DNA from: Ulota crispa
Taxonomy: Eukaryota; Streptophyta; Bryopsida; Orthotrichales; Orthotrichaceae
Direction: 5' to 3'
Assembly: GCA_963920765.1 (NCBI GenBank)
Contig: OY987253.1
Span: 1-64,000 of the forward strand
DNA length: 64,000 nt
The position numbers and the translations under genes are program-made. The notes beneath the pieces are model-generated. The model was not told where the DNA came from. It was given only the letters and a program-made list of their open reading frames with translations, and searched no databases. Position 1 is the first letter of the stretch; each line of letters begins with the position of its first letter. Positions 30,043-41,100 of the stretch are shown piece after piece.

Positions 30043-31434
30043 ATGACACTAAAACAATTAACTTTTCGTTTAAAAAAAAAGTCTGCTGGCAGAAATTCAT
30101 CAGGGCGTATTACTGTTTTTCATCGAGGAGGTGGATCGAAGCGATTGCATCGGAAAATTGATTTTCAACGGAGCACTTCGTCTATTGGCCTTGTACAAAG
30201 AATCGACTATGATCCTAATCGTTCTTCTTGGATTGCTTTAGTACGATGGCTTGAAGCAATGAAACAAGCGGAGGCAGCCAATAGTCAAACAGAAGAAAAC
30301 GCTTGGCGTTTTCTTGGTCGGAGAGAAAAAAATCTTTTTTTTTTCGACCTCTTATTTTCGTTTTCTTCCTTGTTCAGGAAAGCCCAGAGAAGAAATTCCG
30401 TTTTTTTCTCTGCCCTTTTTTCCCCAGAGACAAAGAGAGAGGCTGCAATTTTAGGCCCTTTCGGTAGCTTTCTTGATTTATCTAGGATAGCCTTAGCCGG
30501 GGCAAAGCCCGCTTTCTTTGCTTTGCGAATGAAAGACTTTGGAGGACATAATACGTTTTCTGGAAATGAAAGCGGAAGGTGGAAAACGCATAGCGGGGTG
30601 CAGAGAATCCAACGCAAAGCGCTTTCTTGGAGAACCAATATATTTTTTTCTTTTAAACCTAAGCATAGCGAAAAAGGACCAATGGTTGAGGCGGGCAAAG
30701 TAGATCGTGCACCTTTCACTTATATATTAGCTAGTGATCAGTTAGAAGCTGGCAAGACGATAATGAATTGTGATTGGTCTAAACCTTTGACTTCGTTCGA
30801 TCAACATCAATCTTCCCAAAATTTGCTAGCCCATAACGACCTTCGGTTCCGAAATCACTTTGTTCACATAACAAATGAAGGCCAAAGGTCCCTCAGGATG
30901 CAAGAGCCCGTGCAGCGTAGTCAGGCTGCTTCTTGGCTACGCCCCGGGGGGGACTACGCTTCAAGTGAGAATAAAAACATACTTGATTCATATTATCAAA
31001 TGGTAGGAAATTGCGTATCATTGGCTACTATACCTATAGGCACATGGATACATAATATTGAATGGAATCCAGGTCAAGGCGCAAAGTTGATTCGAGCTGC
31101 AGGGACCTTTGCTCAAATAATTAAGAAATTCGAAAATACACCACAATGTATTGTGCGATTACCTTCGGGTGTTGACAAACTCATAGATTCCCGATGCCGA
31201 GCTACTGTTGGGATAGTGTCCAATCTTCATCATGGTAAACGTAAGCTTGACAAAGCGGGACAAAGCCGATGGTTAGGCAGACGTCCCATTGTTCGGGGTG
31301 TTGCTATGAATCCGGTGGATCATCCTCATGGAGGAGGTGAAGGACGCACAAAAGGAGGTAGACCTTCGGTATCACCTTGGGGAAAGCCCGCCAAAGGTGG
31401 ATTTAGAACAGTAGTAAGAAAACGCAGAAATTAG
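30043..31434 (+). CDS. rpl2: Ribosomal protein L2
   Basis: L2 (uL2) binds the large-subunit rRNA and supports peptidyl transfer. The 463-residue frame has the N-terminal RNA-binding part ([18 protein letters not shown] to about residue 70) and the C-terminal part from about residue 310, with [20 protein letters not shown], which holds the conserved His, and ends [12 protein letters not shown]. Between them is an insertion of roughly 230 residues, basic and Phe/Ser-rich, with no known domain; bacterial L2 is about 275 residues. Large insertions in mitochondrial rpl2 are usual in bryophytes. It opens the ribosomal cluster, with rps19 3 nt behind the stop. Confidence 0.95.
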   Translation: MTLKQLTFRLKKKSAGRNSSGRITVFHRGGGSKRLHRKIDFQRSTSSIGLVQRIDYDPNRSSWIALVRWLEAMKQAEAANSQTEENAWRFLGRREKNLFFFDLLFSFSSLFRKAQRRNSVFFSALFSPETKREAAILGPFGSFLDLSRIALAGAKPAFFALRMKDFGGHNTFSGNESGRWKTHSGVQRIQRKALSWRTNIFFSFKPKHSEKGPMVEAGKVDRAPFTYILASDQLEAGKTIMNCDWSKPLTSFDQHQSSQNLLAHNDLRFRNHFVHITNEGQRSLRMQEPVQRSQAASWLRPGGDYASSENKNILDSYYQMVGNCVSLATIPIGTWIHNIEWNPGQGAKLIRAAGTFAQIIKKFENTPQCIVRLPSGVDKLIDSRCRATVGIVSNLHHGKRKLDKAGQSRWLGRRPIVRGVAMNPVDHPHGGGEGRTKGGRPSVSPWGKPAKGGFRTVVRKRRN

Positions 31435-31437
31435 TTT

Positions 31438-31719
31438 ATGACACGATCTGTATGGAAAGGCCCTTTTGTGGATGCTTGCTTGTTCAAGCAAAAAAAGATC
31501 AGATGGAAAATTTGGTCACGTAGATCTTGTATTTTGCCTCAATTTGTCGGTTGCTATGCACAAATTTATAACGGAAAAGGTTCTGTTGGTTTGAAAATTA
31601 CTGAAGAAATGATTGGTCATAAATTTGGAGAGTTTGCTTCTACACGGAAACCTTCTTCCTCTGGGAAGAGAGCTTCGCCCTCAAAAACAAAAATAAAACA
31701 AAAAAAAAAGGTACGATAG
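31438..31719 (+). CDS. rps19: Ribosomal protein S19
   Basis: S19 (uS19) sits in the head of the small subunit near the A site. The 93-residue product starts [15 protein letters not shown] and contains [18 protein letters not shown], the family core. The Lys-rich tail is typical of plant mitochondria. It lies 3 nt after rpl2 and 6 nt before rps3, arguing for a shared transcript. Confidence 0.96.
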   Translation: MTRSVWKGPFVDACLFKQKKIRWKIWSRRSCILPQFVGCYAQIYNGKGSVGLKITEEMIGHKFGEFASTRKPSSSGKRASPSKTKIKQKKKVR

Positions 31720-31725
31720 TGAACT

Positions 31726-33342
31726 ATGGCGCAAAAAATAAATCCGATTTCAGTCAGACTGAATCTGAATCGTAGTTCAGATTCAAGTTGGTTTAGTGAT
31801 TATTATTATGGAAAATTGTTGTATCAAGATGTAAATTTTAGAGATTACTTTGATTTAATACGTCCACCTACGGGAAAAACGTTTGGCTTTCGTCTCGGTA
31901 AGTTTATTATTCATCATTTTCCTAAAAGGACATTCATTCACGTATTTTTTTTGGATCGACTTAGCCGATCAAGACACACAGGCCTTGGGGCAATACAATC
32001 GGTCAAGCTGATTAGGCGTATTGACGACGCTACAAAGATACAGCGAAACGAAGTCAAGATTGGGCGCTATGGATACAATCATAGGTTACCGTCAATGCAC
32101 GAAATCGATCAATTACTTCGGATCAGCGGTTGGATGGCCTCCAAAAACTCTACTTCTTTGAGGAACGATGCCTTTTTGGAGAATGATGACAGAAAAATGT
32201 CAGAAAAAAGCTATGCGTTTTCTTGTTTTGGCTCTTTGCGTCAAATTAGCGATGTATTTCCACAGACCATTTTCGCGGCTGTGCGTGCTCCTTTAAATCA
32301 TTTAGTCATGCAATACTTCTTTTATTCAAAGAACCGAATTCAATTTGATCCTATTGTTAACATAGTTTCCAATTTGGCGGCACGGAGCATAATTAAAAAA
32401 TATATTACAAAGGAGACAAAAAAAAAAGAGGACAGCTTGAAAAAAAGAATGCGTTCTATTCTGTCAAATAAAAACATTTGTTCGAAAAAAGAAGGCTTAA
32501 CCTATATGAACAAAACCGCGCAAGGCTCCTATGTGGAAGCCTTACGGGGTTCTACCCACTTCATCCGCTTGGCGAATGAGGTGGGTTTTGCGAGAAAAAA
32601 TAGACCCGAAATTTCTCCGAACATCCAAACGGCTTATTCAGTTTGGCTTTTCTCTGAAGATATTAATTCCAGAAGGACAGAGATGCGTAGCGCGGAAGAG
32701 CTTTTAGCTTTGCGCACGGCGCTCCCCAGCTTTGTCCGGGCACTAACGTTCCCACACCAAAATGCCCTCCACTGCTTGCACAAACAGAGCCTTTTAAGGC
32801 TTCGTTTTCAAATCCATCGCGAGCAAGGCATGCCATTAGCTAATAATTACATAATGAAAAACACAGAGCCGATTCGTCAACCCTGGTCTATATTGGATTT
32901 TGGTGCTCCCTTTATTTCAAGAGATGCTAAATGGAGGAAAGTTCACTCTTTGTTCAGTCGTTATTATTATTGGAAAAAAATGCAATTTTTTTTATCTAAC
33001 CAAACAAAAACTAATACCTTAATTAGGCCAGTCAAAATAGCTTCTGTTTATCAAAGTGCTTCTCTAATTGCTCAAGAAATATCTTGGAAACTAGAACAAA
33101 AAAAATCATTTCGACAAATTTGTAGATCTACATTTCAAGAGATTGAAAAATGCCAATATGTTAAAGGAATCCGTATTTGTTGTTCGGGCCGATTAAATGG
33201 CGCAGAAATAGCTAAAACTGAATGCAAAAAGTACGGTGAAACCTCTTTACATGTATTTTCCAATCAAATCGATTATGCGAAAGCACAAGCATCTACTCCT
33301 TATGGGATTTTAGGTGTCAAAGTGTGGGTTTCATATTTTTAA
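31726..33342 (+). CDS. rps3: Ribosomal protein S3
   Basis: S3 (uS3) lines the mRNA entry channel of the small subunit. The 538-residue product starts MAQKINPISVRLNLNRSSDSSWF, as in other plants, and ends in the conserved C-terminal domain GIRICCSGRLNGAEIAKTE and TPYGILGVKVWVSYF. The middle third (about 150-400) is a long variable insertion rich in Lys, Ser and Phe. Mosses lack the rps3 intron of vascular plants and none is needed here. Confidence 0.95.
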   Translation: MAQKINPISVRLNLNRSSDSSWFSDYYYGKLLYQDVNFRDYFDLIRPPTGKTFGFRLGKFIIHHFPKRTFIHVFFLDRLSRSRHTGLGAIQSVKLIRRIDDATKIQRNEVKIGRYGYNHRLPSMHEIDQLLRISGWMASKNSTSLRNDAFLENDDRKMSEKSYAFSCFGSLRQISDVFPQTIFAAVRAPLNHLVMQYFFYSKNRIQFDPIVNIVSNLAARSIIKKYITKETKKKEDSLKKRMRSILSNKNICSKKEGLTYMNKTAQGSYVEALRGSTHFIRLANEVGFARKNRPEISPNIQTAYSVWLFSEDINSRRTEMRSAEELLALRTALPSFVRALTFPHQNALHCLHKQSLLRLRFQIHREQGMPLANNYIMKNTEPIRQPWSILDFGAPFISRDAKWRKVHSLFSRYYYWKKMQFFLSNQTKTNTLIRPVKIASVYQSASLIAQEISWKLEQKKSFRQICRSTFQEIEKCQYVKGIRICCSGRLNGAEIAKTECKKYGETSLHVFSNQIDYAKAQASTPYGILGVKVWVSYF

Positions 33343-33363
33343 CACAAAAAAAAGGGACAAGTT

Positions 33364-33771
33364 GTGCTATATCCAAAACGTACAAAATTTCATAAATATC
33401 AAAAAGGCAGATTTAAGGGTTGCAAAGCAGACGGTACACAACTTTGTTTTGGAAAATATGGCATGAAAAGTTGTGAAGCTGGTCGTATCTCATATCAAGC
33501 AATTGAAGCAGCGCGTCGTGCTATAAGCAGAGAATTTCGAAGAAATGGTCAAATATGGGTAAGAGTTTTCGCAGATATTCCTATTAGCAGTAAACCCACC
33601 GAAGTCAGAATGGGAAAAGGAAAAGGGAATTCTACAGGTTGGATTGCTCGTGTGGTAGAGGGACAAATCTTATTTGAAATGGATGGTGTGAGTTTGTCAA
33701 ATGCGCAACAAGCTGCCACATTAGCAGCGCATAAACTATGTTTGTCAACCAAGTTTGTTCAATGGTTTTAA
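33364..33771 (+). CDS. rpl16: Ribosomal protein L16, GTG start
   Basis: L16 (uL16) sits by the tRNA-binding sites of the large subunit. The 135-residue product has LYPKRTKFHKYQKGRFKGC at the N-terminus and RMGKGKGNSTGWIARVVEGQ later in the chain. The first codon is GTG; a GTG start is well known for plant mitochondrial rpl16 and no in-frame ATG lies between the rps3 stop and here. It is 21 nt after rps3. Confidence 0.95.
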   Translation: MLYPKRTKFHKYQKGRFKGCKADGTQLCFGKYGMKSCEAGRISYQAIEAARRAISREFRRNGQIWVRVFADIPISSKPTEVRMGKGKGNSTGWIARVVEGQILFEMDGVSLSNAQQAATLAAHKLCLSTKFVQWF

Positions 33772-34515
33772 TTAGTTAATGAATAAAAAGCGAGGCCGAA
33801 AGGCACGGAGCAAAGCAAAGAAAATGGGTAAAGACCAGGAATCTTTGTAAACTTATGGCCTCTATCAGCCTGAAAACGAACAAGCAGTCGAGACGATAGA
33901 AGTGCTGAAACCGTAAAGCAAGTAAAAAATTTATTATTATAAATAATTAATGGTCTTTGACCCCAATAAATATAGCCCAAAGGTTAAAAAAAAAAGCCTA
34001 AAAAAAGAAATAAATATCTATATAACGCTCTTTGCTGCGCCTTTTGGAATGAAGTAACGGCGCGACTTACAATTTATTTGCAATGCGAATAAAGTAATTT
34101 TAGCCCGCGGAACAGAATAAAATGCCTTGAGGCCGAAGGCCTCGAGTCCAAGACGATTATTTTGTTCGCAGCCTTCTAGGTGAACCATGTAATAGATTAA
34201 ATTGCGTAGCGGAGTTTTGTTCCACACAGCACTTTTCTTGTTTTCGAATAGAATAAAGCGCATGGCGTTGAGGTCGAAGACCCCTGAGTGAAGCGCTAAG
34301 GCTTCCGGGCTAAAGTATTTGCTGCGAAAAGTTAAAAAAACATTTTTTTCGCTTTCTTGGGGCACAAAGCGAATCAAGAGCTTGCTACTACGTCCTTTTA
34401 CGCTTTTCTTTTTATTATGTAAAAGGAAGGCATAACAGCCCGCTATTTAGAAATCAGATAGGGGACAGTGTTTATATTCGTTTTTACCTGAAATAAAAAA
34501 AAAAGCAGCCAACTT
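33772..34515 (+). other. Spacer between rpl16 and rpl5
   Basis: This is an unusually large gap for the ribosomal cluster. I see no gene. It holds the palindromic GC mini-hairpin GAGGCCGAAGGCCTC at 34129-34143. A 119-codon antisense frame (34018-34377) overlaps it but resembles nothing known. Confidence 0.55.
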
Positions 34516-35076
34516 ATGTTCACTCCAAATAGACTCCGTTTTCATTACGAAAATTTATTACGTCAAGATTTGTTGTTAAAATTGAATTATGGCAACATTA
34601 TGGAAGTTCCGAGATTGTGTAAAATAATAATAGTTCCAAAGGCACCCTCTAATTTGATAAAAAATGTAAAATTAGCTATGGAGATTGTTTGTGGTCAAAA
34701 ATTCATACGGACACGAAGCAGAGATTCGGCAGGAAAGTCGTTTCGATTTAATAAATTTATATTGAATCGAGAGTCGAAAAAAGACACAGGATATGTCACT
34801 TACCTAGCACAAAGCACTCTACGAGGGCATACCATGTATAATTTCTTGGAAAAACTTATTACGATAATATCTTTTTACGATTACTCAGTTAAAGTACAAA
34901 AAAGCTCCATTCAATTATCAATGCCAACGCCGTTGTTACGATTATTTCCGGAAATACAAAATCATTTTGAGATTTTTGAACATATTCAAGGGTTTGATGT
35001 AACTATTGTTACTTCAGCCAAAACACAAGATGAGGCTTTCATTTTGTGGAGTGGTTTTTTGCAAAAAGAGGTTTAG
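34516..35076 (+). CDS. rpl5: Ribosomal protein L5
   Basis: L5 (uL5) binds 5S rRNA in the central protuberance. The product has 186 residues, starting [20 protein letters not shown] and containing the family block [20 protein letters not shown]. No insertions. rps14 begins 4 nt after the stop. Confidence 0.95.
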   Translation: MFTPNRLRFHYENLLRQDLLLKLNYGNIMEVPRLCKIIIVPKAPSNLIKNVKLAMEIVCGQKFIRTRSRDSAGKSFRFNKFILNRESKKDTGYVTYLAQSTLRGHTMYNFLEKLITIISFYDYSVKVQKSSIQLSMPTPLLRLFPEIQNHFEIFEHIQGFDVTIVTSAKTQDEAFILWSGFLQKEV

Positions 35077-35080
35077 TCAT

Positions 35081-35380
35081 ATGTCAAATCAAATGAAACG
35101 AGATCATAGATGTAGATTACTTGTGGCTAAATATGAATTAGAGCGAATGCAATGGAAAGCTATTTCTCGACAGAAAAACCTCCCTAATGAAATACGTTAT
35201 GAATCTTTTTTCAAATCGTCTAAGTTGCCAAGAAATAGTTCCAGAACACGAGTAAGAAACCGATGTATTTTCACAGGTCGCCCTCGTTCCGTTTCTAAGT
35301 TATTTCGCGTTTCTCGTCTAGTTTCTCGTGAATTAGCATCTAAAGGTTCTTTACTAGGCATAAACAAATCGTGTTGGTAG
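35081..35380 (+). CDS. rps14: Ribosomal protein S14
   Basis: S14 (uS14) belongs to the small-subunit head. The 99-residue product starts MSNQMKRDHRCRLLVAKYEL and ends with the CIFTGRPRSVSKLFRVSR block. Codon 46 is TCG where Leu is expected; C35217 corresponds to the known moss editing site rps14 C137. No intron interrupts the gene. Confidence 0.95.
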   Translation: MSNQMKRDHRCRLLVAKYELERMQWKAISRQKNLPNEIRYESFFKSSKLPRNSSRTRVRNRCIFTGRPRSVSKLFRVSRLVSRELASKGSLLGINKSCW

Positions 35381-35589
35381 TCAATGGAATAAAGGTTAGC
35401 TTTGCGAGTATAGGATGCAGCAAAAACTCTTTTTTGTACGCTTTTTTTTTGCTTTGTGTGTTTGGGGACTGAAGTCCTTTGCATGCAACGCTGTGCGCTC
35501 TTTGGTTTCTGAATACTGAACGAACTCGACCGGTGTGCCGTGTGGCTACTCTTTGTATACGTCGGTGTGCGAGTTGATGGCGTGTAACA

Positions 35590-35951
35590 ACTCTATTGCT
35601 AGAATTCTACAAGATTTTGATTAGGTTACGCGCCAATCTCATCCGCTATAAGAAGCAAGCAAGGGTCGAAGACCGCGCAGCATGCTTGAATGAGCGTACG
35701 AGAAACTCTCTATCCGTCCGCGTTTACGAATCTACCCAACGAAGGTCGCGGCTGGGATACTCTTCGCTTCGCGCCTTTGCATGCTACTTGCCATCAGTAA
35801 ATCATGCGAAGTACTGCGAAAAAAGAAACAAGAGAAGAAAACGCTTGTTTTTTGTCAGCATCAAGGTGTCGAAGAAAGAATCTTCTCCACTTCAAAGTGG
35901 GCTTTGATATGGGATCGTGAAGGACGAAAAACCGATGGCGAGATTCTATAG
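35590..35951 (+). pseudogene. rps8: rps8 remnant
   Basis: This gap lies exactly where rps8 sits in liverwort and algal clusters. Short pieces still look like S8: an N-terminal-like NNSIARILQDFD near 35590 and a C-terminal WDREGRKTDGEIL ending in a stop at 35949-35951, which resembles the SDREARK...GGEIL end of the family. Between them are frameshifts and stops. A 103-codon open frame through the region is an accidental reading. Mosses lack functional mitochondrial rps8, so a decayed copy fits. The identification is by weak homology. Confidence 0.6.
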
Positions 35952-35985
35952 AAAATGGTTTATAAAAAAAAATTAAGTCAAGTTT

Positions 35986-36291
35986 ATGGAAGCCAAATTA
36001 TTTTGTTTTTTGGAAATAATTGGAGTTGGGTACAAAGCCAGTACTAATCCACAAGGCTCTATTTTATATCTAAAATTAGGGTTTAGTCATGAGATTCGAC
36101 TTCAAGTCACGTCTGCAGTTCGCGTTTTTTGCTTCAAGCCTAATATCATTTGTTGTACTGGAATAGATCATCAAAAAGTAACTCAATTTGCTGCCAGCAT
36201 CAAAAGCTGTAAACCTCCTGAAGTTTATAAAGGAAAAGGTATACAATATCGAAACGAAATTCTACATAAAAAACAAGGAAAAAAAAAATAA
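35986..36291 (+). CDS. rpl6: Ribosomal protein L6 (short form)
   Basis: L6 (uL6) of the large subunit. The 101-residue product MEAKLFCFLEIIGVGYKAST to HKKQGKKK corresponds to the C-terminal domain of bacterial L6 and has the same short length as in Marchantia. The conserved YKGKGIQYRNE segment is present. It overlaps nothing, and rps13 starts 3 nt downstream. Confidence 0.95.
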   Translation: MEAKLFCFLEIIGVGYKASTNPQGSILYLKLGFSHEIRLQVTSAVRVFCFKPNIICCTGIDHQKVTQFAASIKSCKPPEVYKGKGIQYRNEILHKKQGKKK

Positions 36292-36294
36292 ATC

Positions 36295-36663
36295 ATGTCA
36301 TATATTTTAGGAACTAATTTAGTGCCGAATGAACAAGTAGAAATTGCTTTAACTCGAATCTTTGGACTTGGCCCCAAAAAAGCAATTCAAGTGTGTGCTC
36401 AATTAGGTTTTAATGATAACATTAGAGTTAATAAGTTAACTAAGTATCAAATTGACCGAATTATCAAAATAATAAGTCAAAATTATTTAGTTGATTTAGA
36501 ATTAGCAAGAGTAATTCAGAGGGATATTAAACAATTGATGAGTATTGGTTGTTATCGTGGTTTTCGCCATAATGCGGGATTGCCCTTACGTGGTCAACGA
36601 ACTCATACTAATGCTAAGACTTGTCGCAAATTCAGAAACGTTTCGATCAATCAACGAAGTTGA
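36295..36663 (+). CDS. rps13: Ribosomal protein S13
   Basis: S13 (uS13) contacts the P-site tRNA in the small-subunit head. The 122-residue product begins MSYILGTNLVPNEQVEIALT and contains the helix-two-turns-helix region and the C-terminal GLPLRGQRTHTNAKTCRK signature. A GC mini-hairpin lies directly after the stop (36666-36679). Confidence 0.96.
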   Translation: MSYILGTNLVPNEQVEIALTRIFGLGPKKAIQVCAQLGFNDNIRVNKLTKYQIDRIIKIISQNYLVDLELARVIQRDIKQLMSIGCYRGFRHNAGLPLRGQRTHTNAKTCRKFRNVSINQRS

Positions 36664-37119
36664 TTCAGGCCGCAGGCTGTAAGTTTTTTCCCATTATCCA
36701 TAATAAATGATGAAGGCGCGAAGCGATGTGTAATGAAATTTAAATTTCATTACACATTTTGTTATTGGCTTTTCCTCCGCAAAAACATCATCGATTGGTA
36801 AGGCCGGCTCCTATTGGTTGGCATATAGGCGCAACAAGTCAAAGGGCGCAGTAAATCTATATATATAGATTTTTTTTTTTGAGTCATCGCATATTTTTTA
36901 TCTATTTTTGCACCGTAACTGCCTTTCGGCAGGGCGGGCTCGGATAATAGAATCTCTCACCCAGAGAACCAAAAGCTGCGGCGTTCTCTTTTGTTTAATG
37001 GATTATTTTGTACAAATTTTTTCCACAAATTTTTTTTTTAATTAGTAAACAGATAAGATGGATTGTAAAAAAACCCGATCGATGATATCAAACAAAATCT
37101 AAACATTCAAAAAAAACTC
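36664..37119 (+). other. Spacer between rps13 and rps11 with a 32-bp palindrome
   Basis: No gene. It contains a perfect 32-bp palindrome at 36726-36757 (centre AAATTTAAATTT), a GC mini-hairpin at 36666-36679 and an AT-core hairpin at about 36857-36880. Confidence 0.7.
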
Positions 37120-37476
37120 ATGCAGAAGAAAAAAAAGCACGGTATTGCATATATTCGATCAACTTTAAGTAATACCATTATTACTGTAACAGATCATAAA
37201 GGAGATACAAAAACTTGGTCCTCCTCAGGTTCATTGGGGTTCAAGGGATCTCGTCGCTCAACCAATTATGCTGCTCAAGCAACTGCAGAAAATGCGGCCC
37301 GAACTGCTATTCAACTGGGAATTAAGTCGGTTGAAGTTGAAATAAAAGGGTTAGGTTATGGAAAGGAATCGTCGCTACGTGGTTTACGACTAGGAGGTCT
37401 TATTATTACCAAAATTAGAGATGTAACCCCAACCCCACATAATGGATGCCGACCCCCTAAAAAACGCCGTGTTTAA
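37120..37476 (+). CDS. rps11: Ribosomal protein S11
   Basis: S11 (uS11) lies on the small-subunit platform near the mRNA exit. The 118-residue product contains IAYIRSTLSNTIITVTD and ends DVTPTPHNGCRPPKKRRV, the universal C-terminal signature. It closes the ribosomal cluster. Confidence 0.96.
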   Translation: MQKKKKHGIAYIRSTLSNTIITVTDHKGDTKTWSSSGSLGFKGSRRSTNYAAQATAENAARTAIQLGIKSVEVEIKGLGYGKESSLRGLRLGGLIITKIRDVTPTPHNGCRPPKKRRV

Positions 37477-38122
37477 ATATCATCATAAAGTTATTCATTT
37501 TCAATTACTTGACAATGCAATATAGTGAAATCCCGGGGTACAGACCCGGTTTCATCATTTTCTAATGCTAATGTAGGAAGCCCTCGTTAGCATTTAACAG
37601 CGAGTTTATCATATCTTGGAAGAGAACAACAAGTACCAATCCTTTCCAGTCTTATTATGAAAACCAGCCAAGTTTATGGGTAAAGATACTTTCTTTCTAT
37701 AAAAAACGACAATAATTAACTTTAGATCAATTTATTACACGGATTTTTTTTTTTAAGGAAAGAAGGATCGGCTAAACTCGAAAGCGAACCCGAGGCTATT
37801 TTACTCGTCTTATAAAAGATTACATAAACGTGATAAAAGGCCGAAAAAAAATAGATTTTTGCTACGCCCGCAATTACATAGTAATTGCATTCCTCATGAA
37901 ACTGAGTATGAGGCGCAACTCTCAGCCATACGACTCCAGTCTCTCCTGGCTTGCTCCATTAGTCGAGATTGTGTAAATAGAACACGTCTTTCCGCCTTCA
38001 TTTGTGTTTTAACCACATGAAATGAATATAACATCACTTGGCTAAATGGTTGGGTTGGCCTCATTTCGATTGATCAGCCCTTGAATGGTCATTGTTTTGA
38101 CAGAAACAAAAATGAAATTGTT
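37477..38122 (+). other. Spacer between rps11 and atp9
   Basis: No gene is seen. Segment 37870-37913 is repeated as its exact complement at 54909-54952 in the rps1-trnC spacer. Confidence 0.6.
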
Positions 38123-41100
38123 ATGCTAGAAGGTGCAAAATTAGTGCGACCCGTTGGCCCACAAACCTAAAAATACTTAAAAAAAATCTAGATTTTTTTT
38201 TGGCCGGAACTTAGTATTCTAACTCTTGTCGGATGCAGGTGTAATCCCTGTCGCGCGGTAATGTCCCGCAAACTCTCGATCATCACATGGGAGTGGCAAC
38301 CCCGGAATTCATAGCAGAATGATCGCAGGAAGAAAACCGAGAGGAACACTTTGGTTAACGAGTTAAAGCTTCGGTGCCCGATCACCTTCGGTATGCTGAA
38401 CCCTTACTGGGGGCTAGACTACAAGTCAATGAGGACGAGTATGATTAGCTTGATTTCTAATCATAGGCATTCTAGGAATACAGTAAAAGAGGCCAGGAAA
38501 GTAGTTGTTTTCACTACGTTCTACGTGCGTGTTCCACCTCCCGCAGTATTGCTCGTTTCTCAGGTTTTCGCAACAATCCGACTCGGGAACGGGGTAACTA
38601 CCTTGAACTCCAAACAAATGATCGTAGGGTAGGCTAGCCAGGCCACATGTTCATTGGTAGCAGGATTCTCCAAAAAGCGAAAGCGCGGTGATAAATTATT
38701 GTGATATGCTTACTTGGAGACTCATAACTTTAAAAAAAACTGGGTGTTCCGGGTAAAAAATATATATATTTTTTTTTAAGTGATATTTTTCAATAAAAAA
38801 TCTATTTTTTTTACCTGCGGCCTGGACACGCTATGCCCCGGCCAAAGGCCGAAGAGCTTGTGTTCAGATTAAAATCCAGGATAGAATCTATAAGGCTTCG
38901 CGGCAGAATAACCATGGAAAACAAAACGCAGGCACTCCAAAAGAGGTTCACGGCTGGAACACAGGCCATATTGATAGATATATTGAACAAAGGCAGACTG
39001 TAAACAGGGTGGACAATACTCACCACCAAAGAGCCAAGATTGAAGATGGCGCGAACATTGCAGTTAAATAACGGTGCACAATCCGTGCATCGCATCCCTT
39101 CGACTTTCGTCCAGTGATCAAATAAAAAAAAAATTTTTTATTCTTGGTTAAGCTATTTCAGAAGACATGCGCTTCGTTCGCCACCCGAACCCAGTTGCGA
39201 AAAAAAAAGAAAAAAAAATATATGTATTTTTTTGGTAACCATTCGTTCGATGGTGATACAATGTACTTAATTAGATGTAAGACTGCCAAAGCTTTCTGAG
39301 TCGACACGAGCTTAGGCTTTTGAAAGTGAAGGGAAGGATAGGGATGTCAGGGTTCTTTTAGAAGTGGATCATATTACTCTTGAGAAAAGCGGAGGACAAG
39401 CAGGACATTTATGCAAACTTTTAATTGTTAAAATTTTCTTTTACATGGCCAAAACTCTCGAAGATACAAACATTATGAGAAGAGCCGTATGAGGCCGTAG
39501 GCTCATGTACGGTTCGGAAGCCGAGCTGCGTCAGCAATAGAGTGGCTTAGGTTAACATTGGAGCAGGAGCAGCTACCATTGCTTTAGCGGGAGCTGCTAT
39601 AGGTATTGGAAACGTATTTAGTGTGCGCCTCGCTAGAGCGCGTTTGGATCAGTGAAGGTTAATAGATTATCGCCTGGGCGGTCCCCTAACCCGTGGCGGA
39701 AACAGACCGCAAGGAACCATAGCATGGGGCCTGGTTAAGTTTCGTGGCACGGTTATCACGAGTGCGTCAGGGTCAAGCGTTACCCCTTCCAACAAAGGTG
39801 GCCCGGAAGGCTCCAAGACCCAACTAAATTCTTGGTGCGAACAACCCTCCGGGGGAAACTGCAAGAAGCATGAAAAACCGCTCACTAACCTAAACCACGA
39901 GCAAGCACCCAAACGTGAAAGCGAGGGATCACCCCAATGGACCCTTTAAGGTTAACACTTGGGTACATGCCAGCCAAAGAGGCGAGGTATAGACTAAAAA
40001 GAAATGGGTGACAGATCAGTCATAAGTACTCCGGGGGATACACTGGGCAAAGCAAGTCGTGCATGCGACAATGCCCGTAACGTGAAAAATTTTGAGGAAA
40101 GGGCTGTAAATGGTAATGTGCTACCCTTTACAGACGCGGACATGCCCGCGTCTGTAAAGGGTAGCAAGAATCAGCGAAAGCAACTACTAAAACTAACGCC
40201 AATAAAAAGCGCGGCAGACCGCACGCAGACCGGTGGCGCCTCCTGCGCTCTTTAGCCAGATAGCGTAGCCTACAGCCGGCCGAGGCTGCTTTCTACAAAT
40301 TTGGTCCGAACCTGCAGATTACCAAAAAGGCGCAAAAGGTAGCGTCACTATACTACTCATTTCTCCAAAAAATAGAAAAAAGTTTCACATAAAATCAAAG
40401 CCCCCGCTTTACTTAGTGAGATAACTACACTCGAAGAACCTTATTCTAGAGTGAAGTGTGGCTACAGCCGGGTAGATTACTCACAATACACGGATGAATC
40501 CGACTTGTGCGGTAGCACAAACCAGCTTGCACTACATCACTTAAGACCCAAAGACCAAAGGGCTCTTGTTAAAGTAGCCATAGCCAAATCTAGAAAATAG
40601 ATCACACTATGCTGCAAATGCCTATGAGGTGCACGCGGAATAGGAGGGATGGAATCGCATAGTAGCCGTGTATCCCTGTGCAGAGAGGACTAGTAGTGCT
40701 TATACGGCAAGAAGCCGCAAAAGCTGAAAAATTTTGCCATGGACGAGCCACATGCGAAGAAACTTGCACGTGTGGTTCTGACCGGGGGGGGAAAAGCACC
40801 CTATCGGAATTCTTCGATGTGCGGAGCTTCGCATCTGAAACCCGATGACGCTTTGCGTTCTGCCGGGGCCTTGGGCAGTAATCCAACTCCCGCCAACTCA
40901 CAAGGAGCTGGCAATGCCGCGGAGTTAGGGAAGTGGCTTGTTTAAGTGTAGGCGGACGAATCTCGACAATAGCCGCTCTTATAAACTAGGGGGGATTATT
41001 CTCATCACAGGTTGCCGCCCTTACTTAAGTATACTAAGAATCGACGGTGAAAGGGAGCCCCTAGGGGGGGAATGAACGACCTGTGGTCGCCGACTAACGT

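Noticed and set aside
34018..34377. 119-codon antisense frame between rpl16 and rpl5
   Set aside because: No similarity to known proteins, lies in a spacer rich in small repeats, and is antisense to the ribosomal cluster.
35596..35907. 103-codon + frame between rps14 and rpl6
   Set aside because: Runs through the rps8 remnant in a different reading frame; composition basic but no family match.
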